Source of the DNA: Setaria digitata
Lineage: Eukaryota; Nematoda; Chromadorea; Rhabditida; Setariidae
Length of the DNA stretch: 64,000 bases
Direction: 5' to 3'
Assembly: GCA_003640385.1 (NCBI GenBank)
Contig: RCAB01000005.1
Location: 124,001-188,000, forward strand
Shown here: positions 12,262-27,200 of the stretch, piece after piece
Position numbering within the stretch: position 1 is the stretch's first letter
How the letters are laid out: every line of letters starts with the position of its first letter
The notes under the pieces: generated by a model
Told to the model about the DNA's origin: nothing
The model's database searches: none
What the model saw: the letters and a program-made list of their open reading frames with translations, nothing else
Translations under genes and position numbers: made by a program

Positions 12262-15200
12262 CTAGTATAAGTGATCGTAATGAATGCCAATTCCTAATCC
12301 CTTACACGCCGTATTCGTATTGAAATATGCTTCAGAAGTGCTCAAAAAACTTGCCTTTCCTTTATTCAGTTCTGACAAGTATGGTGCCATGCGTTCATCT
12401 CCCACAAGCATAATCATTGCCACCAAACACACGACGCTCTCTTTACGAATTGAGCTACTCACATAATTGTAAGTCTAGAAAGAAAATTTTAAAAGTACTG
12501 AAAATATAGATGAAATGCTGGCAGTAAAAGATAAAAACAAAAGATTTATAATTAAATCTTACTAGAAATAATAATGCCATAAAAAATTGGGTATATTGGG
12601 AGTCAGAAACTGATACAAAGTATTAACTAATGCACAGGAAACTAACATCAACAATCGGTGGTGCAACTTCATCCAGTATCAACTCTAATTCTGTAGCACT
12701 AAGGGATTCGATCACTTTTGTTAACAGTTTGATAGCAATATGAATTTTTGGCTCGCCAACATCAGATTTAATAATGGCAAGTAACACTCGTCGACAGGTC
12801 GCTGATGAAACATGAGTAGCCAACACACCACCGCATTCTTCTGCTGCCGTTACCACCTTAAAAATTCTATTATGAAATAAAATCAATTTTTAAATGACAT
12901 TATATTTAAGCTACTACAACGGTCAAGGTACATTAAATATGTCCACTAAATAATCTTTCTTTTCCTAAATTAAAACGACTCGCCCTTCTTCCATTGTAGT
13001 TTTCCTGATCTGAAGTAAATAATAACACATCATTCTATTTAAGCATTCGATATCAAACTTCAGCTTAAGCTTAATAAAAGACATGAATGGTATGCACACC
13101 CATGTTGTATGCTACCAAGACATTTTAGTGCAACGAAGTTATTTATGCTCGAACTTACAAGTTTGGATTCATCAGTACAGGCATCCAGAACGCGCATCAG
13201 TGCCATCTCCGCAAATTCATTGAAACGAGAAGCTTGCGCATAACTTGAAAAAAATTGAATTTATAATGACTGGTAAATTGAAATCTAATTTTCAATAGAA
13301 ATTTTAAAAAGTGTCAAAAGTTTGGGAGCTACGAGATGGGAATACCATAAAAGATGAAAATTCTATTGTACCAAATTTCCTTCAAAAGTTTTAATGCCAT
13401 TCGACGAACATTCTCATCATTATCCTTGAGCGTTTCAATGAGCAACAAAAATATCATTTTAAAATGCTTATCCCAAAGGGAAAATAAGTTATCACGCGTA
13501 ACCTGCGAAAGTACCGACATCGCTCTCTGGCGCTCTTCACTTCTGTAAACCGCATAAAATGAGAACATTTCCAAAAGCATTGAAAAGAATTTTGTCCACA
13601 GCATATGCTAAAGCGTCGAAAGTTACTGAGCAACAAAAAGTAAATAAAAATTTTCTTGAAGTTAAAAAACCAAAAAAACTAAGTCTTCTGAATTTCAACC
13701 TCTTATTTATTAACCTTTGATTATGAAGCGAAAGCTCTTCTCCTATCTTGGTTATTAATTCTTCCTGCTGTTCGGGATCATTAACAAAGCCTTGGGGATC
13801 CAAAATATAACCAGACAATGACTGAAAAATTCTCATCAATTCTCATTACTGACGTAAAAATGATCTATTCCATTTATCATTAAAAAAAAATCCTGCTGAA
13901 CAGTGATGTGATTTCTGGATATTGTAATGAGTAATGGGTGTCGATTTTTAAAAACTAGATCTTACATATTTGATAATAATACCATTACATAACTAGAGCA
14001 AAAATCAATAAAATTGAAAAATTGGTAAGCAGACCCCGCTCTGCTCGTCGCGACTTGACCGTCGCAATGGAATGCCATCATATGGACTACGAACTGAACC
14101 GTTCATCAGCTGGGGTGAAGCACGAGGAGACGATACAGGTAGACCTACTCGTCGATCCACGAAATCACTAATCTGTAAGTAAACTGTAAAAGAGTTTAGA
14201 TTACAGTGAACCAAAACCGTCCTCTATAAACTCAAACCTCAAGTTTTAAATCAATAAAAGAATTTGTATAAATTCAAAAAAGCCTTAGAGCTTAGAAAAA
14301 GATTTTCTTGTGAGAGCAAATAAATCTTACCTGTGCTGTTGTTTCTAATATGCCCGCACGTGCTTCGTTTGTGCTGAAATTGTAGATCAGTTTAAACTAA
14401 TTTAAGCGAAAATATTTTAAATAGTTTCAAATTCATAACTAATAAATAATACAGAAAAGTTAGGGACGATAAATATCATACAATTTGATGCTACCGAAAC
14501 GAAACTGGAATACTTGGAACACTGGATATTTCCAGTTTCCATTCAAAGGAAAAAACATACTTAATTCCATTGCTGGCAGATAAACAGAAACTATTTTTGC
14601 GTACAATGCTTTGTAGTCGATCTTTTAAGTCATTTGGAAAAGTAGCAAGCATTGAAGTGAAGTCACTGGCATTCAAATGAAACATGTCACATACCACCTT
14701 TTCGCTAATCTATAGAGAAATTATGAGGTTTACAAAAAATGAATTTGAAACACTAAAATAAGCTTAATAATTAAATGAAATACTAAAAAGATATCAAAAA
14801 AGAGAGTTTCATCCATTTAAAACTCTAGCATCATTCTAAATTATGACTATAGAATGATGAGCTGAAGACAACTAACAGTCTTGACGAGCTTTGAAATATG
14901 CCTGTATAGCATGCTAGATTAGAGATTATACGAATTTTCAGAAGAATGAAACAAAGGAAAATTTTTGCATAAAGCAATATGCAACATATGTCAGAATCAG
15001 AAATAATACTTACTACCACCAAACAACTGTTTTTTGGATCGTCTACCCACTGAAATATTTTACTAACTGCTTGTCGAACTTCACTTTGATTCATTGATGG
15101 TGCAGAGTCCATCCCCCGCATTAAATCATGTAAGTATATCAGCAGTCCATGCTTTATCTGCAAATCTTTATTTCAATTGAAGAATGAAGACATGCAATTT

Positions 15201-18200
15201 GAAACAGTGATCGAAATGAAGAATAAAATATTCTTATCATTAGGTAACTTATAGCAGTTAAAATCTCTTTTATGTTTCATAAAATATCACCTTTTCGTTC
15301 TCTAAAAAGAAAAAAAAAATTATGAGATTCAAATTAAAATGAATTCGAAAGATCAAAATTAGCTTAGTGGATGGATGAAATATGGTTGCATTAAAAGAAT
15401 AAAAACAATTTAGCCTACTGTTAAAACCTTATTACCTTAACGTTAACATTATTCCGCACCGGATCACGAATAAACTTGCAGACAGCATGCAGTTGTTTTT
15501 CTGGATCAAAATTCAGCCTCACAGCTTCTGCCATAACTCGATATTTTTCCAAATTACTAGGCAAGACATCCGTAGAACATTTCGCAACCAGTTTCGGTAT
15601 CAATAAGTTTAACCAGTCGTTTAACTCCTCGTGATAACGACGCACCAGCGCTACCAATGTATCGGCAAGAGGTTGCAAAAGCTGAAACAAAGCAAGTAGT
15701 ATTCCTATTATATTAACAATGAAATTAAGTAGTGTCTGGAAATATTTTCGAGCTATGTCGACTTTATTTACCACTGCTAAATAATACTTTGACTTCTTCA
15801 GCACAACACTTCAACGGTTTTAAAATTACCCACCTTATGAGCGCCCTCACCGATCAGTGGATTTAAACGCTCGACAATTTTCTTCAAATCCATCGTATTA
15901 ATTTGTTTGTCACTTGAAATAATAGTGAATAGTGCTTTCAACCCTTCCTTTTTCTCCGTAGTGGAGGAAGAACCACAACAAGAAAGAGCAGTTGCTAGTT
16001 CCATCGTCTCAAACCTGTTGTAGCGATTTATTTGGATTTCATTCAGTGGGAAAGTCTCCAGAAGTTAGCGAATATTTGAAACACTGAATTTCAATTGATC
16101 ATCCAAATCAAAATAATAGAAAATAAATCTATTTCTACTTATCACTGAGAAAAAACAGGTGAGAAAGAGCTTTGTAGCAAACAAACCTAAATGAATCACT
16201 ACTGACTGAAGCATGATCTTCTGAATCATCTATTTGACTTCTCTAAAATTTCCAAATTAATTGATTTCTACGGATTTCATTGAAATATTGCCAAAGTTAA
16301 TAAAATAAATATCCAATAAATTGAATAACTTAAGACAAAATAAATCTATTACCGCTCGGCTTACTACTTGCGGTCGAGGAGGAGCACGTGCAGGAAGACG
16401 AGAAGCCGGTGATGTACTCCGACTACCAGCTGAAAAGTTCCAATCATACAGCATCGTTCATGTGATTGTAAGAAAAGTATATAAAGGAGAATTTGAACAA
16501 TAAAACTGATATGCACCATCCTCTATCTACATAACAAAAAAAAAAAACATACGTTGAGATCTAACATAATTGGTTGGTGTTGGCGGTATGCGCCGCAAAG
16601 ATGAAACATACTTTTGCGATGATGAGGATAAACGTTGCGCTGCGCTTGTCCTCATTTGGGTGGCTATAAGCATTAAAAAATGAAACAAGCAGGTGATTAA
16701 AAAGCATTAAAGGTAACGTTCGAAAGCTAAAATTGTAAGTCATTTTTTTTTTTTCTGTGCTCACAGTGCCGTTATAACCAATTCTAAAATACTGCGTAAG
16801 AATTTTGGGAAATATGATTTTGTAAAATTCCAAAACTTACTTGAAGGGGTATCATTAACCTGCTGAAGCGGTCCGCTCCACTTCGAAGCCGTCCTTACAG
16901 CACGATTCGTAACACGTCTTACTGCTCCTGGGTCTATATCGGATGTTGAACGCCCAGCGTAATATGAAGGACTTGCTACAATTTTCATTCATCATTGAAA
17001 ACTGAGATGAAAAATTAGTTAAATGAATAAATGAAATCTGAATTTTTAAAAACAGAAGTTTAGCTACTTCTGTGCAAAAGTTCAGAAAAGAAGGCGAGAC
17101 TTCATAGTCATCACCGTTAAAACCCACCAGCAATTACATCTTATTGCATTATTCCACTTCAAGCAATAATTTTAAATCTATAGTGGATTTAAAGAATGAA
17201 ACAATAATGGAAAAAATAAAATAAAGCGAACAAGAAACAATACCTTTATGAAACACATATGCCGCATTCCGCTGAGAAATAGGTAGAGCATCTCGTTCAG
17301 AAATAATTGATTGTGATGACGATGACTGCGAAACAAAACCAGACAGTGTCCGCTGTCTTGATGGATCCAAAGTCTATAAAATCTTGCAAAATTCAACTTC
17401 CGGAACTTTCATGATACTTAAAAACTATGTTGCTAAAAGTTCTAACTACTAATATAAGTTTATTAAATTTTAATAAGCTATGTTCATTAAACTTGGTTAG
17501 TTTTTTTTTTCCCGTTCTTCCACGTTAATCTTCTCTTTAATAATAGGTTATTTTTTTTTTTTTTTTTTTTTGGCTGTTTAATCACATAAAAGAATTTGTC
17601 AATAGAAAGGCTCTTCTGAGAGTCTTAGCAATATTAATTTAGGTCATAATTAATTGTTGCTAACACTCACTTTATAAAGCATATCGGCTTGTTTCTTATA
17701 ATCTTGATCTAGTTGCATGAAAAGCCCGCGACCCGTTCTGCGGGTTTCTGGATCAGCATCATTTATACTTGCCTAAAAAATACTTCACACCTATTATCAA
17801 TTGCCATTCCGCACCACCAGTAGCAAAAAAACGAACTTCAAAACTTTTTCCTACCTTGATACATTCTAAAAAAATATTCATGTTTTTTTCTACTGTCCTG
17901 TTGTCCCAAAGAGTCAGTGCCATTAAAAACAATGATGCCGTATTCCTAAAAGGAAAGAACATAATTTAATAAAGGAATAAGAGATATTTATGAGACTTAA
18001 AAAACTGAGCTCAACAACTGCTAGGAAATCTCCGATATAAACGTAATACATTTTTTCATGTAAAGCTCAAGAATTAGATTTACCTCCTAATTTCCTTGGA
18101 TTTTGAAGACATCGCAGTTTGCAAATGAGGAAGTAATTTGGCGCTACACACATATTTTACAACGTATTGCAAAGCAAGTTGTGCACTTGTTGCCATTACC

Positions 18201-21200
18201 TTGAAAAAAATGAATACCATGATAATATATTTTAAATATAAGTGAAGAACAGCTCTTGACTTTACTTGATAAATATGAGGAACAAAAAAGTAATAACCTT
18301 TGCACTATTCTGCATTAAGGAAATAAGTGTTGGCATCAGTGCGTCTATTACGCTAACCATTGTAAGTCCTAGTCTTTCACAGTAGAAACTGAAATAAACA
18401 TAAATGCTCTACGACACTAACTCGTTCTACTTTATGAATGCATGATACTTTGCTGACTAAACTAAAACAATTATCCAGAAAAACTAGGGCAACCTATAAA
18501 ACAAATATAATGAAATGTTCATATAAAACAACTTAAATCCGGCGAACAAATCAATCAGAAACAATTCAAGTGAGCTGAAATGAAACATAGTTTTGCAGAG
18601 TGATGTGTGCTTCGTTCCAACTGTAATTACGAGAATATAACGTACGCAATAGTAACACATGCTTCGCGGCATAACTGTGATCGTAAATCTTTAACAGAAG
18701 TGAGCAAAGCTGCCTGCATTTCACGTACTTCTTCTGAAAAGTCCGAATAGTCCAAGCCCCCTCCAATAATCACTGCGCGTAATGTTTTCAGCTGCAATCA
18801 AAAGTAATTGATGAAAGTGACTAATATTCGGTCAAATATAAAAAATACCCTGAATCCATGCTTATTAATAAAAGCTGCTTTGAACAAGCTGTATAACTAT
18901 GGAAGACATGAAGAAATTCAAAAAAAAAAAAAGAAAAGGCAAACCAGATTACAGAAGACGACGGATGAAATTTTCGAAGTTGAACTATAAAGTCTAGAAA
19001 ACTCTGAAACACAAAAAACATACCGCTGTCATACGACGACTCCAGTCCAAATCTGTATTTTCAAGAGTTGTGCACGCTTCACTAATCTGGTCCTTTAATT
19101 GCTTGGCCGAAAATACCTGCACTATTAAAATTTTTAATTTTCATATAACGACGACATGTCATTCCAAATGAATGATTAAAAACAAGAGTCTTCGAAATTT
19201 AGATTAAAAGAATTTTATAGATAATCTAACCACTTTTTTATGTGGAAGACAAAAGAGTACCTTACGCTCTGCGTTGGTAAATTCTATGTGCAATATCAGA
19301 AAACAAATCTAATTCTTAAACAAATTTAAATGAATAATCATTACATATCACACATACATTACATTTCGGTATCTCTGTAAACGCTCGCTGAAAAGCCTCA
19401 TCGCTTACTGAACCAGCAGCACCTGAAAAGAGCAACAAAACTCCAACTTTCTTGATAATAAGCTCAAGTTATGCAATGATAAATAATAGTTATTTCGTGT
19501 TGTAAGTCAGATAAATAGCAACAATCCAAAAGTAGGCTCCTTAAAATCCTCAATAACATCAAAATTTATGCCTACTTACTAGCTCCTTTTGCAGAAACAA
19601 TAAGTGGTCTTTTATGAGCTGGTACACTGCTTGCTCGCTGCCATGCTGGTACTGAAGCTGCATTTTCCTGCTCCTCCAGTAATTGTCCCTTACGCGATCC
19701 CACCATACCCCGGTTCGCTAAAAAAAAAAAAAAAAAAGAAAAATTTACTTCACTTTTGGCACTAGAACTAAAATCCAAGTATTCAAGTGTAAAAATTTTC
19801 ACATTTCCTGAATACCCATCATCCATTACTGACACTCGCTGAGAAATCAGATGAATTAAATAACTACCAAATGAAACAAACATAAGTGTGACATATTCTT
19901 ATTTATATATTTAATATTTACAACAGTGCACATTTTTTCAGTCTCACTATACCAGTGGTAAGGATATGCTTCCTTCAAATAAACCATTGGTGGAGGTGAA
20001 AGAGAGGAAGAAAAAGATCGAAACGACGTAGCAAGAGAAGCAATTCACTTTCGCGGACATACATACGCACACTCATCAGATAGTAGAGAAGATGGGACGG
20101 AGGTTTTGCGACACTCACCACTACACCCAGCAGCCAACAAGTCGATACACCATACCAAAAATACAGATGGACAGAACAGCATTGCACATTTCGTCATATA
20201 CGCCTACGTATGCGTACGGGAAGCTCACACGGAAACACACGAACACGTACAGACATACACACATATATACACACAGATTTATGTACAAGTAGGCTCAAAC
20301 GAAACATCTACAGGCAAACATCCCTTTATTACAAGAAGAATTCAGGCGTAATAATGATCATTCCTATGGAATTTGTTAATTCACGCAGATCTCTAAATAT
20401 AATTTACATGCTAATTTGTCAAAATGAGATCTGGAGTTCCACTGTAATCTGCAGGAAATTAAAACATGTATTCTACATGTAAACGTACACAAATAGAACA
20501 GCTTAAATTGCTTCAACACTTGCTATAACACAAATGCAGGATCTCTCGCTTCTTCCAAATCATTTTGATCATATTGAAACACTTTGAAAAATCTGATAAA
20601 AGACTGGAATTATTTATAAAGTTTAACTTTTCGATACAATTTACCTTATCTCTATTAAAAGGGAGTTACAAATAAGAGATCCGTTCATAAAAAAAAAAAA
20701 AAGACAAGTCAAAAATTGATATTGGCAACAATCATTGATGAGAAAGATAACTGATAAAAACTTACTGTAATGTATACTATGCAAAAAGAACGAAATTTCG
20801 AAAGAAATGAATTAGAAACGGAAGTATAGGTAATACGGTTGGATTAAGGAAACTTTTATTCCCGGAAAGTAAATCGTTTAAAGGAGAGACATATGACTTG
20901 AGTCTCACTGCATTTCAAATCCTACCTGCAGCAGTAGTTATAGTGCATTAATTAAATTAAAAGATATATAATTATACAAAGTCTAATAAGCGTCGATCAT
21001 TTAAACTTTTAATTTTAATCTAAAGCCAGCAATTCAAAATAACTAATAAAAAAGAAACAGTATGCTAGCAGCGGAGAAACACTGTTCCCCGACCAACAAC
21101 TACTTGAAAAAGATGAAAAAATTGCTCAATAATAGATTTTAATCCGAAAATATACACAGAAAATAAAAAACCTTTTTCCAGCGAAGAGAAAAAATTTAGG

Positions 21201-24200
21201 AAATAAAAATTTGCGTTAAATTCTAAAGTATTTATTTATAACGATGACACAAATCCAATTAATACCATGAGAATATAGAGCGAACTTTAGCAAAAACTAA
21301 AAACTACAACCAAGGTTTCTGATCTTGAGCAGTACTCCAGTACAGAAAGTGGACTTTAAAAGGAAAGCAGAAAACCTCCATTAACACTTGCTTTACAGAA
21401 TTTGCTGCCAAACTGAATTCGACCTCTCTAAAATACACAACCCTATTAGGCGCGGAATGACACTTCACCGTACAGAAATCCTAGATGTTCGCTAGACATT
21501 CAACCCTGATTGCTGATTGGAGTAAACAATCGGACATATTTAATTATTTTATTTACTTCATCGTCCTATTATATCTAGAACATATAACATTTTAAACATA
21601 GAAAAGCAGTATATAAAACTCCTTACCAATAACAGACGTAATTAAAGGAGGTTTCCTAAACATGTATCCGTTTTTCCGGGAATTTCAAAATATGAATTGC
21701 AGTATCCTGAAATTCCGATAAAAATGAAGGAAAGTAATTGCTATCAATACATGAACTAGATGAACAGCAAAAGAAGTAATCTATGGAATCCACAGATTAA
21801 CCATTTAAATCGTGAAATTCAGATGACGAAACTTCCTGGTTAAACCTTGAAAGCTAGGTTGACTGAAAACTTCAGCCCCTGTAGCTCCATGTCAATAAGG
21901 GAATAATAAAGATTAGACAATGCCGTAACATTACAGAATATATCCTCTATTTCGATAAATCTGAGCAAACTATTAAGCCATTAAAGTCAGGTAGTATTGT
22001 CAAGACGCAGACAGGAGATCTGTTGACTTGACCTTTAGGGAGGAGTGTGACCTCAGCTTATATATATATATATATATATACAAATGATGTGTCGGATTCT
22101 ACGAATGGATGAACAGTGGTAAAGGTACTCATCTTTACGGTTCGATCACTGGTTGAACTAGCATATAGTTGATAAAAGAGGATAAGGTGATGAGGAACAT
22201 AGAAGAAGAGACAGGACATCGTGGAGGAGAATACTGTCGAACATCACTTGAGCCTGATCAAGCAGCTTGGTCCCACATTCGTTCATCTCTTACCCTTCGG
22301 TATTTATGACACTCTAGTTTGGATGTTTCTAGTTCTATCAATCTCTGCGTGCTCTCGAAAGTACTACCTTCTATCGCTGATTTGGATAGTCAGAAATTAC
22401 TTTGTACAATACAATTATTACAGAGATTTGAAGGGAAAAATCAACTTCCCAAATATTTCCTGAAATCCGAATCGACAGCTGACAATACCAGTTCATCTCC
22501 CACGCAGATCCGTCCAGTCACTCTCGAACTCACGGAATGAACCCTCCCACCATACTATCCACACGACTCAGCATTCGACGCAAACGCCACGCACCAAATT
22601 CAATACTACCGCTCTACTTTCGCGCGCGCAATTTTAAACTGGAAAGGTCTTGCAAGGAAAACTTTAGAGGAATAGGATGCGGCGGGTCATCTGTCGGTTT
22701 ACGATAGACAGGTAGGGCTCTCTCTTCTTGGCCACGAGGGCGTCTGTAAGCACTGGCTTGGAGCCCTGCAGCACTGAGGAGCACCATATGGATTTGTCAA
22801 CGGTATCAAAATGGCAGACGATCTGACACACTGTTGTGAGACGATTAATAAAGCAAGTAAAGTCGAAAGTTAATGTTTCTAAGATATCAAATCCGACATT
22901 CTCTTTCTTCCTGTTGATGTTTCTCCAAAGGTTTCAAAATTAACTTTTACCCTCCTTACTCTGTGTCACACTTAACTTACATCTTGGAGTTAATCGAGGT
23001 TTCTGTGGTAACTGTGGCCTCCGCGCAGGTCGCCCGATACGTTGCGATGTGGTTGGTGTATTGCTGAAGGAGTAGTTGCCATTCAGTTGAGCTTCGTTGA
23101 AACGTGCCGTCAGCATTTGAAACCTGAAGTAATTTAAATACAGATGCCTCTTTTCAACAGCATTTAATTCCAACAAATGAAACTATCAGGTTTTTAGACG
23201 ATTTCCAACGCAAGATGGCATCGAGGTGATTGCAACAGGAACGGACAAAGAATGTGCTATTTATTTGCTGACAAAGTCAACGAGGATTTCAAATTGCTTG
23301 ACATTATTTAAACACCTATTATACTCACCGAGTTAGTAGATAGTGGGAATTTCCTTGATTTCCATAATTCACAAATAATTCCTACGCTGTTTTTAATGCC
23401 CTAAATAGGATAAAGAAGATCCCATTTTCCTTTTTGTTTCAGTTAGCTGATTTAAAAAATCCTAAATATTAAGCCCCTTGAATGAGAGAAAAGACTCAAG
23501 ATTTCCTAGCCAATCATTAACTAATGATAAGGAAGAAATTGAATCTCTGATTACAGTAATTCAGAGAAATTCAACTTCAAAGTTAAAGTTATGCGCCTGA
23601 AACATTGCTAAGCAAATCTTAAGGATCACATACTAATTAAATAAATCAATTTCGAATAACGAGGAACTTTTGTTGCATTGATAACAATCGGTTCGCTCTA
23701 ATGATATTTAGTAAAAAGCTCAAGTTGTTCCATTTCTTGTTGTCATAGTTGATTAATTTCGTGCTGATGCTCCATTATTTTGGTTACTTAACAACAAAAA
23801 CTTTAGCTCACTTCTCACTTTCTTTCTACATTTCCTGTTTGTTTCGAACAGGAAGCATTGGAATGATCACAATAATGAGATTAGAAGCGAATTACGTGGT
23901 CCTAACACCTAATCAATTAAATAGAAATTGCTCCATTAATCAATTTCGAATGAAGATAACGGGGTGCTTTCATTTTCAGAATCGATTACCGAAGCTCATT
24001 AGCTCAAGCCCAAAATGAAGTTGAGACATGTGAAACAGACACGGTACGTTTAATTATTTCTCCGACCTGTCGCTTTCATTATTTTGTACTTACTATCTCC
24101 TAGCAATCACAATTTGATGGGAATATTGGTAAAAGTGCATCCTTTCGGACCCATAAAAGGCATTCCCGTAGTATGTGTTACACGTACGATTGGACGTTTA

Positions 24201-27200
24201 CATGTGTACGTTAGTCTACACTGGTTGGACACTTCAGAAGACGTGGATGAATTCTAAGAGTACTTTGGGATGCATCCGAGGAGAATTATGTTACGACGTA
24301 TCCTTTATAGTGCTATTAAGCTTTTTTTTTTTTTTTTTTGAAAGCCGCTCGAGAAGAAAATCTGACGGAGTAAATCATCCTTACAAACGTATCACTGCAA
24401 AAGTGTTCACATTAAAGTTTCTGAAGTGAAGCAGACGAAAGCTAATGTTGCCACGTTGTCGGGAATAGGCCAGATACAGCAAACTTGAAAATTCTATTAA
24501 TCGGTTTCCCTTCATTCTATAAAATAAGAATTATAAAATGAATAGTGTCCAAACTTCTACAGCCGGAGAGAAGACAAGATCACGATCTATCGAACTAACC
24601 TCTAATAGGGAACGGACTTCACTGCGGGCACTTGAGACAGCAGAAAAGAAGTAGAAGATGACAAAACAAAACATCATGCCAACGGACAGGGAAACTGCTG
24701 AAGGGAAGTGAATGATGATGAAATGATATGTACTACTGATTACCAGCACTATTATCACCAACGTCCTCATACGATGACCTCGCTGTTCTGCTGATGATCT
24801 AGTACTTCTTACACTAAATGAATGCTTTTCTTTATATTGCGTAGGCTTCTGTTCCACGTGTCCTGTAGTGAATATAATCACATATAGGGCTGGAAAGAAG
24901 ATTAAGACACGTATTACATCATTATTACCACGATAATTCTTTAATTCGGACAGTGAAACCGGTGGTATTTGAAATGATCCCAACTTTGTTCTAATTCAGG
25001 CTTAACATCAAGACTCCTTATTTAGTCTCATTCCTCTGCTAGACAGAGAAAGGAAAATTTACACAAAAGGCAATCGAAAACAGTGAGCGACACTACGCGA
25101 TAATTCTAATCAGTCGATGATAATGATAATGACGGTAACGTAGAGGAGGAAAAGGTAGTGCATGCATGTGTTAATTGCACACTATTAGTACTACAGGACA
25201 GGTATCGGGCAATAGTTGCAAGAAATGGAACTTTCAAAAAGGAAACCTACTTAACAAGCAACTATACAATCATACAGTCTTGCCCACATTTACATCTAGC
25301 CTTATTTATTCAGCAGAAAAAAAAAGATTTAAGGAGTGGATTTTATGGTAATATGTTTTACCAGCGAAAATCAAAAACTTAAAATCTACTAGTTTACTAA
25401 TAACCCCACTCCTGAATATGCGCATTTCTACAAGCGACATTTCACATGTAATAACAAGTAATGTTGTTGAGGCCACTAACATTGAATGCGACAATGATAA
25501 CAAATTATCCTGCGGTTATCAGTCATACTTCTACCTAACTGCAGCTCAGGGCTACAGCGCATAAAGACTTACTTTGGTTCCGGTATGAGTTGTCGTTTTC
25601 GAATACTTGCTAAAACATTTTCACCTAAATGCCAGAATATTGCTATCAGAGTACTTGCCGCTGCTTCTCTTACATCGATATTCGGATCAACAATTAAGTG
25701 ACAGACAGTTGGAATCATTCGATGGATTTGTGGTTCTACAAATCGTCTTCTGAAATCCACAACTTAAGAGAAATGCTTCTGCTTAAAATCTCCAAAAAAA
25801 AAAAAAAAAAAAAAAAAATGATTAGTCAATCTTGTTTTTCTTTTTTTTTTTAGGAGTTCCCATCACTTCAAAAATTAGGTCATCCTGTTAGATCTGGAAA
25901 TGGCAATGACTAGGACCAAACTTCATTGCCAAGCTATATGAGCATTTCTTCGAAAATGACGAAAATATGACTCGTACATCACATAACTTAATAAACTTTA
26001 TATTTCGAATTTAATGCAAATCTGTTCATTCGAATCGCACTAACTGTATGCAATTGGGAAGATGCATCTATCATATGGAACAACTATCTAAAATACGGAA
26101 TGCCATTTCAAAATGTAATATAACGTTGAAAGATCCCATCTGTTCATTCAATGAATTCTTTTCTAAATATGCAAATTTTCCTTTTATTTTTTTATTTTCT
26201 CCAAGAGATCGATATTTTCCAAGTCAACAAGGAAAAATTCTATGTGCTACCTTCAAACATTTCTGTATTAAACGAAAAGGTAGGCCAAAGTGAAGACCCT
26301 TATTTAATAGGAATGACCCATTGAAGAAATGGCGCAATTATCTTAAGAGAATAAAGAAACAAAATTATCTTTCTGGGTAATAGTTGGAAAATGAATTTAA
26401 TAGATGACTGGATTTTTTTTCTTTCATTAGCACTTCAAGTGGAAATGACAATGCGATTGGTCTAATGAGAAAGTAGACATTTGTTAATAAAACTTAACAT
26501 TTGTGCATGTCCATAGTATATACAGATTCATGCATGAATTCAAAATACAAATTTAATGGGACAAGATCCACTTCAAAATATTGTTATTCAGTTTTTTCAA
26601 ATATCGATTAAGATTGCCAAATTTAACTTTGGAAGGAAAAAAACTTACTGTTGCTCAAGTACCATCCTCATTACGTTCATAGTACCAATACGTACTAACC
26701 ACTGACGATGATTTAGTCCAAATGATATTCTTTCCAGAACAGACTAAAATGAAGAAAATAGTACTTAAGTCAGATACTTATGATTTATGCGTTAGTTATT
26801 TGTCCAATGAAATCAGCTAATGATTTTATTTTCATTTGTAGAGACCAATAGAGTAGGTATGACGTACGGGACAAATATTGCATAATCCAGTATATGGTTG
26901 CTTGAAGAAGTTATCTAATCCGAAGTCAAAAAGACAAATTAAGGAGCTCAAACAGTTAAAATTAATTAATTCCACTGCTAGTTTACTCGTTCGAAAGACA
27001 AGCAATCTCAGATGAAATGGGTAATAATGCTATCACTAAGTGAAGTAGCAATCATTTGTATCTGATTCTCAAAGGTTCTAATATCTTAAGTGACAGTGTA
27101 TTTTGCAAAGACGTGAACTGCATTATCTTTAAAGAAGTACGATTTACCTGAGGACTACAGTGTGGTGTATTTGCGAGCGCAGCAAGAAGCTGAGCCGTAG

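Noticed and set aside
20092..20482. Plus-strand frames with many T, H and Y residues in CLASP intron 5
   Set aside because: They arise from a CA-rich simple sequence (ACACAC/ATACAC) read in several frames.
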